Under the pieces are notes generated by a model that was not told the origin of the DNA, made no database searches, and saw only the letters and a list, made by a program, of their open reading frames with translations. The translations under genes were made by a program, and so were the position numbers. This document shows, one piece after another, positions 8,698 through 17,955 of a stretch of DNA of 41,276 bases. Source of the stretch: Zarea fungicola (lineage: Eukaryota; Ascomycota; Sordariomycetes; Hypocreales; Cordycipitaceae). The stretch spans positions 147 through 41,422 of the forward strand of contig FWCC01000499.1 in NCBI GenBank assembly GCA_900169235.1, read 5' to 3'. Position 1 is the first letter of the stretch; each line of letters begins with the position of its first letter.

Positions 8698-9865
8698 CGT
8701 CGCGGTTCAAACAACGTACTGGGAAACGTACTGGGTCTACAGAACTGACGTTTACAACGCCTTGCCCGTGTTTTTTGAGGGACTTGTGCCGAAATCGCGG
8801 GGCACAAGTCTTGGATCAGAGATCTGAGCTGACGGGAGTATCCGCTAAAAGCAACGGTTTTTTTCAATTTTAGCGGTCCGTCCGTGGTCCCAGTGGTGGT
8901 GAGATGACTGCCACGGCCACACAATCGGCGGGAAATCTGGATTCAATTCTGGGGCAGCATGTCTGGGCATGTCACTTCGATGCGACGGAGCGATTAGAGA
9001 AGATGGAACCACAAACGTGGAGCAGCGGTTGATGATGGGAGAAGGCGGATGGGAAAGAGGCTGTGGCAACATCGGCGTGAGTCGGCGGTAGTAGGTCGGC
9101 CGCAGAGGTTAACTCCGACGCCGTTGGTGCCTGGATGTGCCTTGGAGGTGCCCTGAATTTGGGGCGCATGGGGTCGAATGGGGAAATGTCCGGAACATGA
9201 GCGGCCGAGTAATGACCAAGCAGTTTATTATTAGTGGAAATGGGTAAATTAGATGAAACCAGTAGCGTGTAAATGCACATGTTACCCAAATGTAATGGCG
9301 GACAAGTCATTGGTTACCAGTAACTGGGTTGTTGGAGGAAGCCTCCGCGCCTTGTACCTCGCCCCCTTTTTAGCCCGTGATGGTACCTGCAGGCTGCCCA
9401 CTGTCCACAGTGCCACCGCGTGCCATCGCCCACTAATGCCGGCCAGCCAGGTGTCCAACTACAGTGGATGCTCGTGTGACTATTCACAGAGACCATGTTG
9501 CTTTGAAAAAATAAAAATAAAAATAACAATAAAAGAAAAAAATATGCTCATGCCTGTTGCCGACTTTATTCTCTGTACAATTTTTATCTTTATACAAAAG
9601 TTCCCATAACGTAACAGGCCGCTCGGTCCGAGGGCGGAGCAAACATACGCTGTTGGCCGTGATTGGGCGGGCCGCTGCGATTAGCCTCGCTTGCACAATG
9701 GTCGTGTTGAACGAATCATAGCGGGTCGGTGTCGGGCACAAAGTCTCACTCACCTGCATCTCTTGAGAACCTGGAAGGCCTAGACATTGGAAAACATTTT
9801 CTTCCTCCATCACCGCCTTTCTCGGCGCTCAGTTTCGATTTCACTTTTTGGGTACCTCTGGCATC
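8698..9865. promoter_or_regulatory. Divergent intergenic region, regulator / S9 peptidase
   Basis: About 1.17 kb between two divergent starts (8697 minus, 9866 plus), presumably holding both promoters. An A-rich AAAAAT-type tract lies at about 9506-9545. The long overlapping open frames here have no recognisable content. Confidence 0.5.
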
Positions 9866-12316
9866 ATGTCCACCGCCACCGACACCGCCGCCGTGCACGC
9901 GGGCTACAAGCAGCCACCGGCCGACATCTTGGATGTCATGCACGCCTCGGCCATACCCATCCCCGCCATTAGCCCAACCAAGGATCGTCTTCTTCTCGTT
10001 TCGTATCATAAGTACCCGTCTATTGACCAGGTCGCGACACCCTACCTGCGCCTGGCTGGTGTCCGTGTCGAGCCCAACCACAACAAACGCAATACTGAGG
10101 GTGGCCACGGCATTCGCACCTATGCCAAGAAATTCCAGCTTGTCACCATCAATGATGGAAAGACAATTGATGTCCAGCTTCCTGCCAATGCGCGCGTAAC
10201 CTCGCCTCTCTGGAATGCCAATGGGCAGCACTTTGTCTTTCAGAACATCACCCCCGACGCTGTGGAGCTCTGGGTCGGCAACGGCCACACCGGCGCCGTT
10301 GAGCGCGTGCCCAATGTCCGTCTGAATCCCATGCTCGACGTCCCAGTGAGGTGGATGCCGGATCAGAAAAAGCTTCTCGTCAAGCTTGTTCCCGAAGGCC
10401 AGGGAGCTCCCCCCAAGGAGCCACCTGTGCCCGCAGCCCCAACCATTGAGGAGTCGGACGGCAAAAAAGGCGTGAGCAGCACATACGAGGCCCGCGACAC
10501 GCTCAAAAACAAACACGACGAGGACTTGTTTGACTACTACGCCGCCTCCCAGCTAGCCTTGGTCGCTGCTGATTCTCTCAAAGTTGAGCCCATCGGCCAG
10601 GTTGACCGCTACACGACACCCAGTGCCTCGCCAGACGGAAACTATCTCTTGGTCAAGGCGGTCCGGAAGCCGTACACGTACAGCAATTCCTATGAACGAT
10701 TTCCCTATGACGTTAGTGTCTGGAATATCTCACAACTCCCGCAGATCAAGACCCAGCTCATCAACTCCATACCCTTGGCCAACCGAGTCCCCATCCGTGG
10801 TGTATCGCTAGGCCCACGCCGAATTGGCTGGCGCAGCAACGTCCCTGCGAGTCTCATCTGGGTGGAAGCTCTCGACCAGGGTGACTGGAAGAATGACGTC
10901 GAGCACCGTGACAAAGTCATGCTCTTGGAAGCTCCCTTTGATAAGGAGCCCAAGGAGGCGCTGCGCACCGAATTCCGGTTTCACAGCTTTGCTTGGGGAG
11001 AAACCCCCGACTTTTCCATCATGGTCACGTATGACATTAACAAGCAATGGGAGCGACGTTTTATTGTCAACATTGACGACCCCAAGCAGGAGCCAAAGCT
11101 CATTGTCGACATTTCCTACCAGGAAAGGTACGCCTACCCAGGCGACGTCATCATGTATAGGCTCCCCAACGGCTACGGCGCCATCTACCAAGCCGACGGT
11201 GCCATCTTCCTCTCTGGAGAGGGCTCTTCCAAGGATGGCGATCGTCCGTTTTTGGATCGACTCGATCTCGAAACCTCAAAAGTCACCCGCTTATTCCGCA
11301 GCACCGCATCAACATATGAAGAATTCATTGCTTTTACCGATGAAAACGCTTCCAAGTTCCTCACAGTCAAAGAGTCGCCTTCTGAGCCACCCAACATCAT
11401 CTACCACACACTCGGAGACAAAGTCGATGCTACCGAAGGAGAGGCCGTCTTTACGTCACAGTTCCGTGCCGTCACCAACATTATCAACCCGACCCCTTCC
11501 GTGTCGCAGATTAAGAAACGCGTTGTTACATATGAGCGTGACGATGGCGTGAAGCTCTCATTTCAACTTCACACGCCGCCCGGCTACAAGGAAGGCACAC
11601 GCATCCCGACCATTCTCTATGCCTACCCACATGATTTTGCCGACAGCGCGCAGGCTGGCCAGGTCTCCGGATCCGAAGCCCACTTTACCCGCCTGCGCAA
11701 GCACCAGTTTCTCCTCCTCGCCGGCTACGCCATCATCGAAAATGCCGCCTTTCCCATTGTTGGCGACCCCAAGGAGGCGTACAACACCTACCTGGAGCAG
11801 CTCGTCGCCAACGCCAAGGCGGCTGTCGACAAGGCCGTCGAGCTGGGCGTCACCGACCCAGACCGCGTGGGTGTCACCGGCCACAGCCACGGCGCGCTCA
11901 TGACGGCCAACTTGCTAGCCCACTCGGACATTTTCCGCACAGGCGTCGCCACGAGCGGCGCGTACAACAAGTCGCTCACGCCCTTTGGCTTCCAGAACGA
12001 GCGCCGCCCGCTGTGGGACGCCCTCGAGGTATACCGCAAGGCGTCGCCGTTCTTCTTCGCCGACAAGTTTGACCGCCCGATCCTGCTGGTCCACGGCGCC
12101 GATGACGCCAACCCGGGCACCACGCCGATGCAGTCGTCCAACTTTTACGCGGCCCTACGGGGCAACGGCGTCACGGCCAAGCTGGTCATGCTGCCCTTTG
12201 AGCCGCACCACTACCAGGCCAAGGAGTCGAATGAGCATCTGGTGTATGAGATGATTACGTGGTTTGACAAGTACCTAAAGGGGCCGCTTGTGGAGAAGGC
12301 GCAGCCCAAGATTTAG
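9866..12316 (+). CDS. S9D-type serine peptidase, glutamyl-endopeptidase-like
   Basis: 816 residues from the ATG at 9866; an upstream TTG in frame is not a credible start. The N-terminal two-thirds looks like the beta-propeller of the prolyl-oligopeptidase clan. The C-terminal alpha/beta-hydrolase domain shows the nucleophile motif GHSHG (Ser674), the acid in GADDANPGT (Asp747) and the histidine in EPHHYQ (His781). The stretch from GHSHGALMTANLLAHS through SGAYN, LTPFGFQNE and NPGT closely resembles plant chloroplast glutamyl endopeptidases and bacterial S9 homologues. It resembles fungal dipeptidyl-peptidases less. No signal peptide or membrane segment is seen, so a cytosolic peptide-degrading role is likely. 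Fungal members of this type could come from transfer or ancient retention, which the sequence alone cannot decide. Confidence 0.9.
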   Translation: MSTATDTAAVHAGYKQPPADILDVMHASAIPIPAISPTKDRLLLVSYHKYPSIDQVATPYLRLAGVRVEPNHNKRNTEGGHGIRTYAKKFQLVTINDGKTIDVQLPANARVTSPLWNANGQHFVFQNITPDAVELWVGNGHTGAVERVPNVRLNPMLDVPVRWMPDQKKLLVKLVPEGQGAPPKEPPVPAAPTIEESDGKKGVSSTYEARDTLKNKHDEDLFDYYAASQLALVAADSLKVEPIGQVDRYTTPSASPDGNYLLVKAVRKPYTYSNSYERFPYDVSVWNISQLPQIKTQLINSIPLANRVPIRGVSLGPRRIGWRSNVPASLIWVEALDQGDWKNDVEHRDKVMLLEAPFDKEPKEALRTEFRFHSFAWGETPDFSIMVTYDINKQWERRFIVNIDDPKQEPKLIVDISYQERYAYPGDVIMYRLPNGYGAIYQADGAIFLSGEGSSKDGDRPFLDRLDLETSKVTRLFRSTASTYEEFIAFTDENASKFLTVKESPSEPPNIIYHTLGDKVDATEGEAVFTSQFRAVTNIINPTPSVSQIKKRVVTYERDDGVKLSFQLHTPPGYKEGTRIPTILYAYPHDFADSAQAGQVSGSEAHFTRLRKHQFLLLAGYAIIENAAFPIVGDPKEAYNTYLEQLVANAKAAVDKAVELGVTDPDRVGVTGHSHGALMTANLLAHSDIFRTGVATSGAYNKSLTPFGFQNERRPLWDALEVYRKASPFFFADKFDRPILLVHGADDANPGTTPMQSSNFYAALRGNGVTAKLVMLPFEPHHYQAKESNEHLVYEMITWFDKYLKGPLVEKAQPKI

Positions 12317-13053
12317 AGGGAACTAGAAAGGATAAAGAATGGTATAGGTTTCTAGAACTAGAGTAGAATAGATTGGGAATAGTGAATTTGAAGATGGATT
12401 TACGAGATGCCGACTGCGTGTGCTCGTATACTAGCCGAGACTGGAGCCTTCAATGCTGAAAGGCAGGCGTTACTGAGAAGCCCGTCAACGAAACTGTCAC
12501 ACTTCGTGCAGCCAGTCATCTTTGAAAGAAGCAAGTGTAGCACCAAGGGGTCCACAGATATAATAAACAACTACCATAGGGGTGCATTCAAATTTGGACA
12601 GCGCTGCAGTAATTTTATTTATTTTCTTTACGTTTAATTCAAATTTCCATTTACGATACGATCGGACATTTAAGTGTGGCGTTGCCCAGCGGTTAGCTTC
12701 CCGATCCCGTCCTCCATGGAGATGTCGGCCTTCATTTGCACCGTCCGCCCGACGTCACTTGACGCGAGCGTCCGAGACACCTCTGCAGCTGTGATGACGC
12801 TGCGTCTTGACATTCCAGGCAGACGGCCTTTGGCATCACAGGAATACGTGTTTTACGAGATAAATCAAGCAATGTGACGCTGTTATAGATATCGAATGCT
12901 TGCTCGTGTCAATTTGGGCATTACTCTCATCAACAACTCATCCCGGGCTTGCAGAAATCATCTTGGTCACGACTCAACTTTCACCCTACTTGCCCTATTA
13001 TTGGCACCCATCCTTTTCTTCTTCTTTTTTCTCCAAGACGATAGGCACCCAGC
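12317..13053. other. Intergenic region, peptidase to monooxygenase
   Basis: About 740 bp between two plus-strand genes. A pyrimidine-rich tract (CTTCTTCTTTTTTCTCC, around 13016-13034) immediately precedes the monooxygenase ATG and is typical of fungal 5' leaders. No gene is seen. Confidence 0.5.
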
Positions 13054-14604
13054 ATGTCGAAAACAGATGTGCTCGTCGTCGGGGCAGGGCCGACGGGTCT
13101 GGCTCTGGCCCTGTGGCTCACCAAGCTCGGCGTCGCAGTTCGCATCATTGACAAGGCCACCAAGCTCGCCACCACGACACGCGCCTTGACCGTGCAGTCG
13201 CGCATCCTCGAGCTGTACTCGCAGGTTGATCTCGCCGACGCCGTCGTGGCACGGTCGTGCAAGATATACGGCCCCAATGTGTGGATCAATGGCCGACACC
13301 GAGCATCGGTGGACTTTTCTGATGTCGCTGTTGGAATGACGGCATACCCTTTCGTGGCTGGCTTTCCACAGAACGAGCATGAGCAACTTCTAATCAATCG
13401 CCTCTCTGAACTCGGCGTCTCTGTTGAACTCGGCGTAAGCCTAGAGAGCTTCTCGGAAGACACGGAAAGCGGCTCCGTAAACGCAATTTTACGAACCGAA
13501 GATGGATCCATGCAGCAGTGCGAGGCCAAGTACATTGCCGGCTGCGATGGCGCCCGGTCCGCCGTCCGCCACAGCATGGGCATGTCCTTCCCGGGCGGGA
13601 CGTACGAGCAGGAGTTTTACGTGGCGGATATCGAAGCCACGGGCCGTGCCATGGATGGCGAGCTGCACATCTGCCTGGACACCTCTGATTTCCTCGGCAT
13701 CTTCCCGCTCCCCGAAGGGCGCGCGCGTCTCATTGGCGTCGTGTCTGAGGCGGCAGGCGCCACACCGACGTCCGCATCCTCCCAGCAAAACTTTGAGCAG
13801 GTGCGAAGCCGTGCCGTGGAGGCTATGGGGCTGGAGGATGTCAAGGTAAACTGGTTCGCCACGTACCGCTCGCATCACAGGGTGGCGGACCGCTTTCGCC
13901 AGGGCCGCGCCTTTCTGGTCGGCGACGCGGCGCACATCCACAGCCCGGCGGGCGGACAGGGGCTCAACACGGGCATCGGCGACGCCATCAACCTGGCGTG
14001 GAAGATGGCGGCCGTGCTCAACGACCAGGCGCGGGACAGTCTCTTGGATACATATGAAGAGGAGCGCATCCGCTTTGCAAGGAAGCTCGTTGCTACTACA
14101 GACCAGGCGTTTGCGTTTGCAACGAAGAAGGGATACATTGCCAGCTTCGTGCGCTCAGTCATTGTCCGCTTTGTGGCTCCTTTTCTTTTGTCCTTTCGAA
14201 CACTCCGCTGCCAAACATTCCGCGCTGTTTCACAGCTCATGATTGACTATACGGGAACGGCGCTGGCGGAGGATGCGAAAGGCGTACGGGGTATTCGAGC
14301 CGGTAAACGCTTGCCTTGGGTTCAGGTGGATGGGGAGAACAACTATGCATCTCTCGCGGCAATTGAATGGCAAATCCATGTATATGGGTCAGGCAGCGAG
14401 GATTTGGCCGCGTGGTGCAAGACGCATGGTGTACGACTGACTTTGTTTGGATGGGCTGCAGAATATGGGACAGCAGGCCTTATCCAGGATGCAGTGTACT
14501 TGCTGCGGCCAGACACGTACATTGCCCTGGTTGATGTTACTGCCCGTACGAGCGCGATTGAAGGCTACTTTACGAAGCGAGAGATGACCATCCCTTCAAG
14601 ATGA
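13054..14604 (+). CDS. FAD-dependent aromatic-hydroxylase-type monooxygenase
   Basis: 516 residues, no intron. It has the three signatures of group A flavoprotein monooxygenases (PF01494-type). These are the N-terminal dinucleotide motif V-V-G-A-G-P-T-G (Gly10, 12, 15), the DG motif around C-D-G-A-R-S (Asp165-Arg168) and the GD motif GDAAHIHSPAGGQGLNTG from Gly290, contacting the FAD pyrophosphate and ribose. The C-terminal portion (about 410-505) matches the thioredoxin-like tail of phenol- and hydroxyphenylpropionate-hydroxylase relatives, with G-K-R-L-P-W-V. The family hydroxylates aromatic or polyketide rings using NAD(P)H and O2. The substrate cannot be read from sequence. It may belong to catabolism or to secondary metabolism; the nearest oxidoreductase genes begin 3 kb downstream beyond the STAND gene. 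It is convergent with that gene, 74 bp apart. Confidence 0.93.
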   Translation: MSKTDVLVVGAGPTGLALALWLTKLGVAVRIIDKATKLATTTRALTVQSRILELYSQVDLADAVVARSCKIYGPNVWINGRHRASVDFSDVAVGMTAYPFVAGFPQNEHEQLLINRLSELGVSVELGVSLESFSEDTESGSVNAILRTEDGSMQQCEAKYIAGCDGARSAVRHSMGMSFPGGTYEQEFYVADIEATGRAMDGELHICLDTSDFLGIFPLPEGRARLIGVVSEAAGATPTSASSQQNFEQVRSRAVEAMGLEDVKVNWFATYRSHHRVADRFRQGRAFLVGDAAHIHSPAGGQGLNTGIGDAINLAWKMAAVLNDQARDSLLDTYEEERIRFARKLVATTDQAFAFATKKGYIASFVRSVIVRFVAPFLLSFRTLRCQTFRAVSQLMIDYTGTALAEDAKGVRGIRAGKRLPWVQVDGENNYASLAAIEWQIHVYGSGSEDLAAWCKTHGVRLTLFGWAAEYGTAGLIQDAVYLLRPDTYIALVDVTARTSAIEGYFTKREMTIPSR

Positions 14605-14678
14605 ACCGCGATTTGATTTATGGCATTTATTAATTATTTTTCTGTACCGTAAATTCATAACTCCATGTTTTGTCTGCA
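14605..14678. other. Compact convergent 3' junction
   Basis: Only 74 bp separate the stop codons of the monooxygenase (plus) and the STAND gene (minus). The spacer is AT-rich (TTTATTAATTATTTTT) and must hold both 3' ends, so overlapping 3' UTRs are likely. Confidence 0.5.
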
Positions 14679-17069
14679 TCACACATTTACAAACTGGTTA
14701 TCCAGTAGCTTAATAATATCTTCAAAGTCCTTTTCCTCTGCAATGTCAAGCGCAATCTCGCCAAACTTGTTCGCCAGCTCTGCGTCAGCCCCATTCCTCA
14801 GCAGCACGTCGACCACTTTTTCGTGCTTGGCCGCCACGGCCGTCATGAGCAGCGTGTCCTCGTTCTCGCCGCTTGTCATGTTGGCGTCGCCGCCCGCGCG
14901 AAGCAGGTCGCGCACGAGAAGATGATGCCCGCCCGCCACCGCCGAGGGCAAGGGTAAGCGGCCCCTGTCGTCGGCAATGTCCTGCTTGGCCTTGCGGCGG
15001 ACCAGAAACTGCGCCGTCTGGACGTGGTCGTTGAGCGTGGCGAGGAGCAGGCTCGTGGCACCGTTGGGGTCGCCAGACGTGAGCCGCACGTCAATGTCGA
15101 CGCCGTGTCCGAGGAGCTGCAGCACCGCCCCGCGGTTTCCTGCGCGCGCGGCGTAGAGGAGCGCAGACTCGAGCCACGCCTTTCGCTTTGCGCCATCGAC
15201 AATGTCGACGGTGAGGAACAGCTCCACCACCTCTGGGCAGTCGTACCGCAGCGCGTAGGTGAGCGGATCGCAGCCGTCGCCTTCGAGCGTGGGGTCGGCC
15301 TTGTGCCGCAGCATCAGCTTGACAAAGTCCAGCTCGCCCCGGATGGCCGCCTTGTGCAGGAGCCCATCGCGGCGTTTGGCGGTGGGGTTCGGCTCCGCGC
15401 CCTGCTCGAGGAGGAATTCGGCCAGGGCGAGTGTCGTTTCATTATAGGCAGAGTCGGCCGCGAGAGCCAGCGCCGTGTCTCCAGACTCGAGATGCGCATC
15501 GGCATTGATGTTGCCCTCCAGGCAGAGAATTTTCACCGTCTCCAGGTGGCCGTTGGTCGCCGCCCGCGCCAGCGCCGTCTCCCCCGGCGCCTTGTCATCC
15601 CGGAGCGCCCCCTCGGCGATTAAGAACCGGACGAGGTCGACTTTCCCCTTGTCGGCCGCATTCTCCAGCGCCGTTCGCTGGTATTTGCCGGGCGCGTTGA
15701 CGTTAATCTTTCGCCTCTCCAGGAGCATCCGCGCGACGACCATGTGGCCCTCCTCCACGGCCGCCGAAAAGGCGGACTGGTGCGTCGCGGGGGAGAAGAA
15801 GACGAGCTGCTTGTCCTCGCAGTCGAGCAGGAGCCGGCAGACATCCTCGCCGCCGTCTACAGCCGCCCAGTGCAGGATCGGGGCCACCTGCGCGTCGATT
15901 TGCAGGTTGGCGCCGTGGTCCAAGAGGTACTGCAGAGCCTCGGCCATGCCAAAGAGCGCGAGGCGATGGATGCACGGCCACTCGTTCCAGATCTTGGTGT
16001 CCGGGTCGGCGCCCTGCTCCACCGCCTCCTGGATCGCACGGAAATCTTTGTTTTGGACGGCGTTTATGAGCAGCGAGTTGACGCGGTCTTGCTCATGAGG
16101 CTGCAGGTAGTTGGGAACATGGAGCACCTTGCCCAGTCCGTTTTCTTCGTCCTGCGAAATGAGCAGTATCGCACCGTGGCCGCGGCTGGGGAGGAAATCC
16201 ATAATGTTATTATACAAGAGGGCAGATTCGTAGTTGTCCAGGACCAGCAGCCAGGGGTGCCACAGGTCCTCCAGGAAATTGCGCATAAAGGTAATCTTGT
16301 CTTCGCGCGCGCCTTGGGTTGATTGCCGCACGGTCGCATACATGCGCTCAAATCCCAGGTTTAAATGTCCAAGCGTCGACGCATCCAGCCAAAAGACTGT
16401 GCGAAACTGCTTCAACTCGTACGCCGCCCGACTGTAGCCGAGCGCGAGCTGCGTCTTGCCCGCACCTCTCCTCCCCGAGAGGAGCAGAACCGTTGGTGAT
16501 GTCACCTGCGATCTCGACGCCTCGTAAAAGTGCGCATCCAGCTGCTCAAGCAAGGGCTTGCGCTCCACGTAGCCGTCCGTCAGCCTCTCGCGCACGTCAA
16601 AGTACGTCTCTTCGTTGACCTCCTTGGGTGCGTCGGACGAGTCGACGACGTGGTGCAGGATCAGCACGGATATGTACGTGTTGAGGTTGCGCTCGATGCG
16701 CGACATCTTCTCCTCGTACTTCATGCTCGCCATGACTTTTTTCAGCTTGGTCCGCAGCGAGTCGCCGGGTGTGCATGCAATCTCCTCGAGCATGGCCTCG
16801 ACCTCTTGTACCTGCGCCAGGCACCCGGAGACGATGCCCTTGAGTATGCACTTTGTGTCAAAGTCAAACGCCCCGATCCGGGAGTCCGACTTGATCTTGG
16901 AGAGCGAGTTGGCCAGCAGCGGCAGGTGCATCGATATGCCCTGCAGCGCCTTGGGAATCTGCCCCGGGTGCTTGGACGTCAGGTCGTTGAGGCGGTCGGC
17001 GATCTGGAAGCCAAACTGGACAAACTGGACAATGGCAGACGCCAGCCCAATGGCGCTGAGGGGGTCCAT
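14679..17069 (-). CDS. STAND P-loop ATPase with ankyrin repeats (fungal NLR-like)
   Basis: 796 residues, no intron. The N-terminus MDPLSAIGLASAIVQFVQFG is the hydrophobic start typical of fungal STAND/NLR effector domains (about 1-150, helical). A P-loop follows with Walker A GRRGAGKT (199-206) and Walker B W-L-L-V-L-D-N (about 273-279), plus an 'R-G-H-G-A-I-L-L-I-S' sensor-like strand near 296-305. From about residue 333 to the end there are some 12-13 ankyrin repeats (recurrent D-x-x-G-x-T-A-L-x-x-A and L-L-x-x-G-A-D motifs). Only about 130 residues lie between Walker A and the first repeat. The helical and winged-helix ARC subdomains expected in NB-ARC proteins are therefore largely missing. 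Fungal NLRs act in non-self recognition and regulated cell death; here that is inference. Confidence 0.88.
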   Translation of the reverse strand: MDPLSAIGLASAIVQFVQFGFQIADRLNDLTSKHPGQIPKALQGISMHLPLLANSLSKIKSDSRIGAFDFDTKCILKGIVSGCLAQVQEVEAMLEEIACTPGDSLRTKLKKVMASMKYEEKMSRIERNLNTYISVLILHHVVDSSDAPKEVNEETYFDVRERLTDGYVERKPLLEQLDAHFYEASRSQVTSPTVLLLSGRRGAGKTQLALGYSRAAYELKQFRTVFWLDASTLGHLNLGFERMYATVRQSTQGAREDKITFMRNFLEDLWHPWLLVLDNYESALLYNNIMDFLPSRGHGAILLISQDEENGLGKVLHVPNYLQPHEQDRVNSLLINAVQNKDFRAIQEAVEQGADPDTKIWNEWPCIHRLALFGMAEALQYLLDHGANLQIDAQVAPILHWAAVDGGEDVCRLLLDCEDKQLVFFSPATHQSAFSAAVEEGHMVVARMLLERRKINVNAPGKYQRTALENAADKGKVDLVRFLIAEGALRDDKAPGETALARAATNGHLETVKILCLEGNINADAHLESGDTALALAADSAYNETTLALAEFLLEQGAEPNPTAKRRDGLLHKAAIRGELDFVKLMLRHKADPTLEGDGCDPLTYALRYDCPEVVELFLTVDIVDGAKRKAWLESALLYAARAGNRGAVLQLLGHGVDIDVRLTSGDPNGATSLLLATLNDHVQTAQFLVRRKAKQDIADDRGRLPLPSAVAGGHHLLVRDLLRAGGDANMTSGENEDTLLMTAVAAKHEKVVDVLLRNGADAELANKFGEIALDIAEEKDFEDIIKLLDNQFVNV

Positions 17070-17955
17070 TCTGGCTCGTGCTGCGCCTTGCTCTCAAGTA
17101 CTGAGAGCGAAGTCTTTTCCAAGTTTTGTTGACAGAGGGCAAGTTAACCGTTGAGCTGGTGGCTTTTCGTGAGGCTGAGTCCCAGTGCCGCCAGCGGGGC
17201 TGTGTGTATGAGGCGACACGCTAACTGGAAGTCATACCGAGTCAAGCAGCAACGCGAGGTGTTGGTGTGCTCTAATTCACGCTTGAGGAAAAAGTAGAAA
17301 AACTGCGGCGGCTGAGAATTGAGTTTGTGAGATTCTCATGTTGTTTGGAAGATGGAAGTGCAACCACCGGACATGGCCCCGTTGGTTCTACAGATGTGAG
17401 CGGTAAGACAACTGTTAGCTTTTGCTTCTTAATTAGTTTAATCGGCAGCGGACATCCCGTGTCTGCCAAGGCAGATGGTAAAAAAAAGGTGACTGGAGTC
17501 AAAGAGTAGAGAAAGTTTACTTGGCTTAACCACGATAGCTCAAATGTTTGGCTTTAACTTTCCTCTGGTTATTATCTGTCATAAGGCCAGCCAGACTTGG
17601 TGCGTGTTCAAGATTGGCAGGCGTTGAAGCTTCACTATGCTTCCATACTCTGCTCCGGTACCACCGCTGTCCTCATCGGGGAATCTGCAGCAACACGTAG
17701 AAGAATGAAGTCAAGGTTATAACCTAATTTAGATAGTGAGCTGTCTATCTATGGCATGCCACATTTGTCGGGATTGAACAACTTATTTAATTAAACCTGC
17801 CTGGGTGGATAGCATTTACACTGAGTTATTTTGGTTACCCTGCACGCCGACTGTTCTGGCACGGTACAATATTTTAGGAAGAAACTCTGTATTTTCAAAG
17901 AACTGCCTACAGCTAAAAAGAAATGCTAAGCTGGTACCTAAATCTACGCGCTCTA
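17070..17955. other. Intergenic region upstream of the STAND gene
   Basis: About 890 bp holding the STAND gene promoter and the 3' flank of the FAD oxidoreductase gene. No TATA box or gene stands out. Confidence 0.5.

Noticed and set aside
8210..8924. Long frames on both strands at the regulator's 5' end
   Set aside because: They are shadows of the GC-rich regulator coding sequence and are Arg/Ser/Pro-rich with no motif.
15024..15623. 199-codon plus-strand frame inside the STAND gene
   Set aside because: It is opposite the ankyrin repeats; its apparent order mirrors them in another frame.
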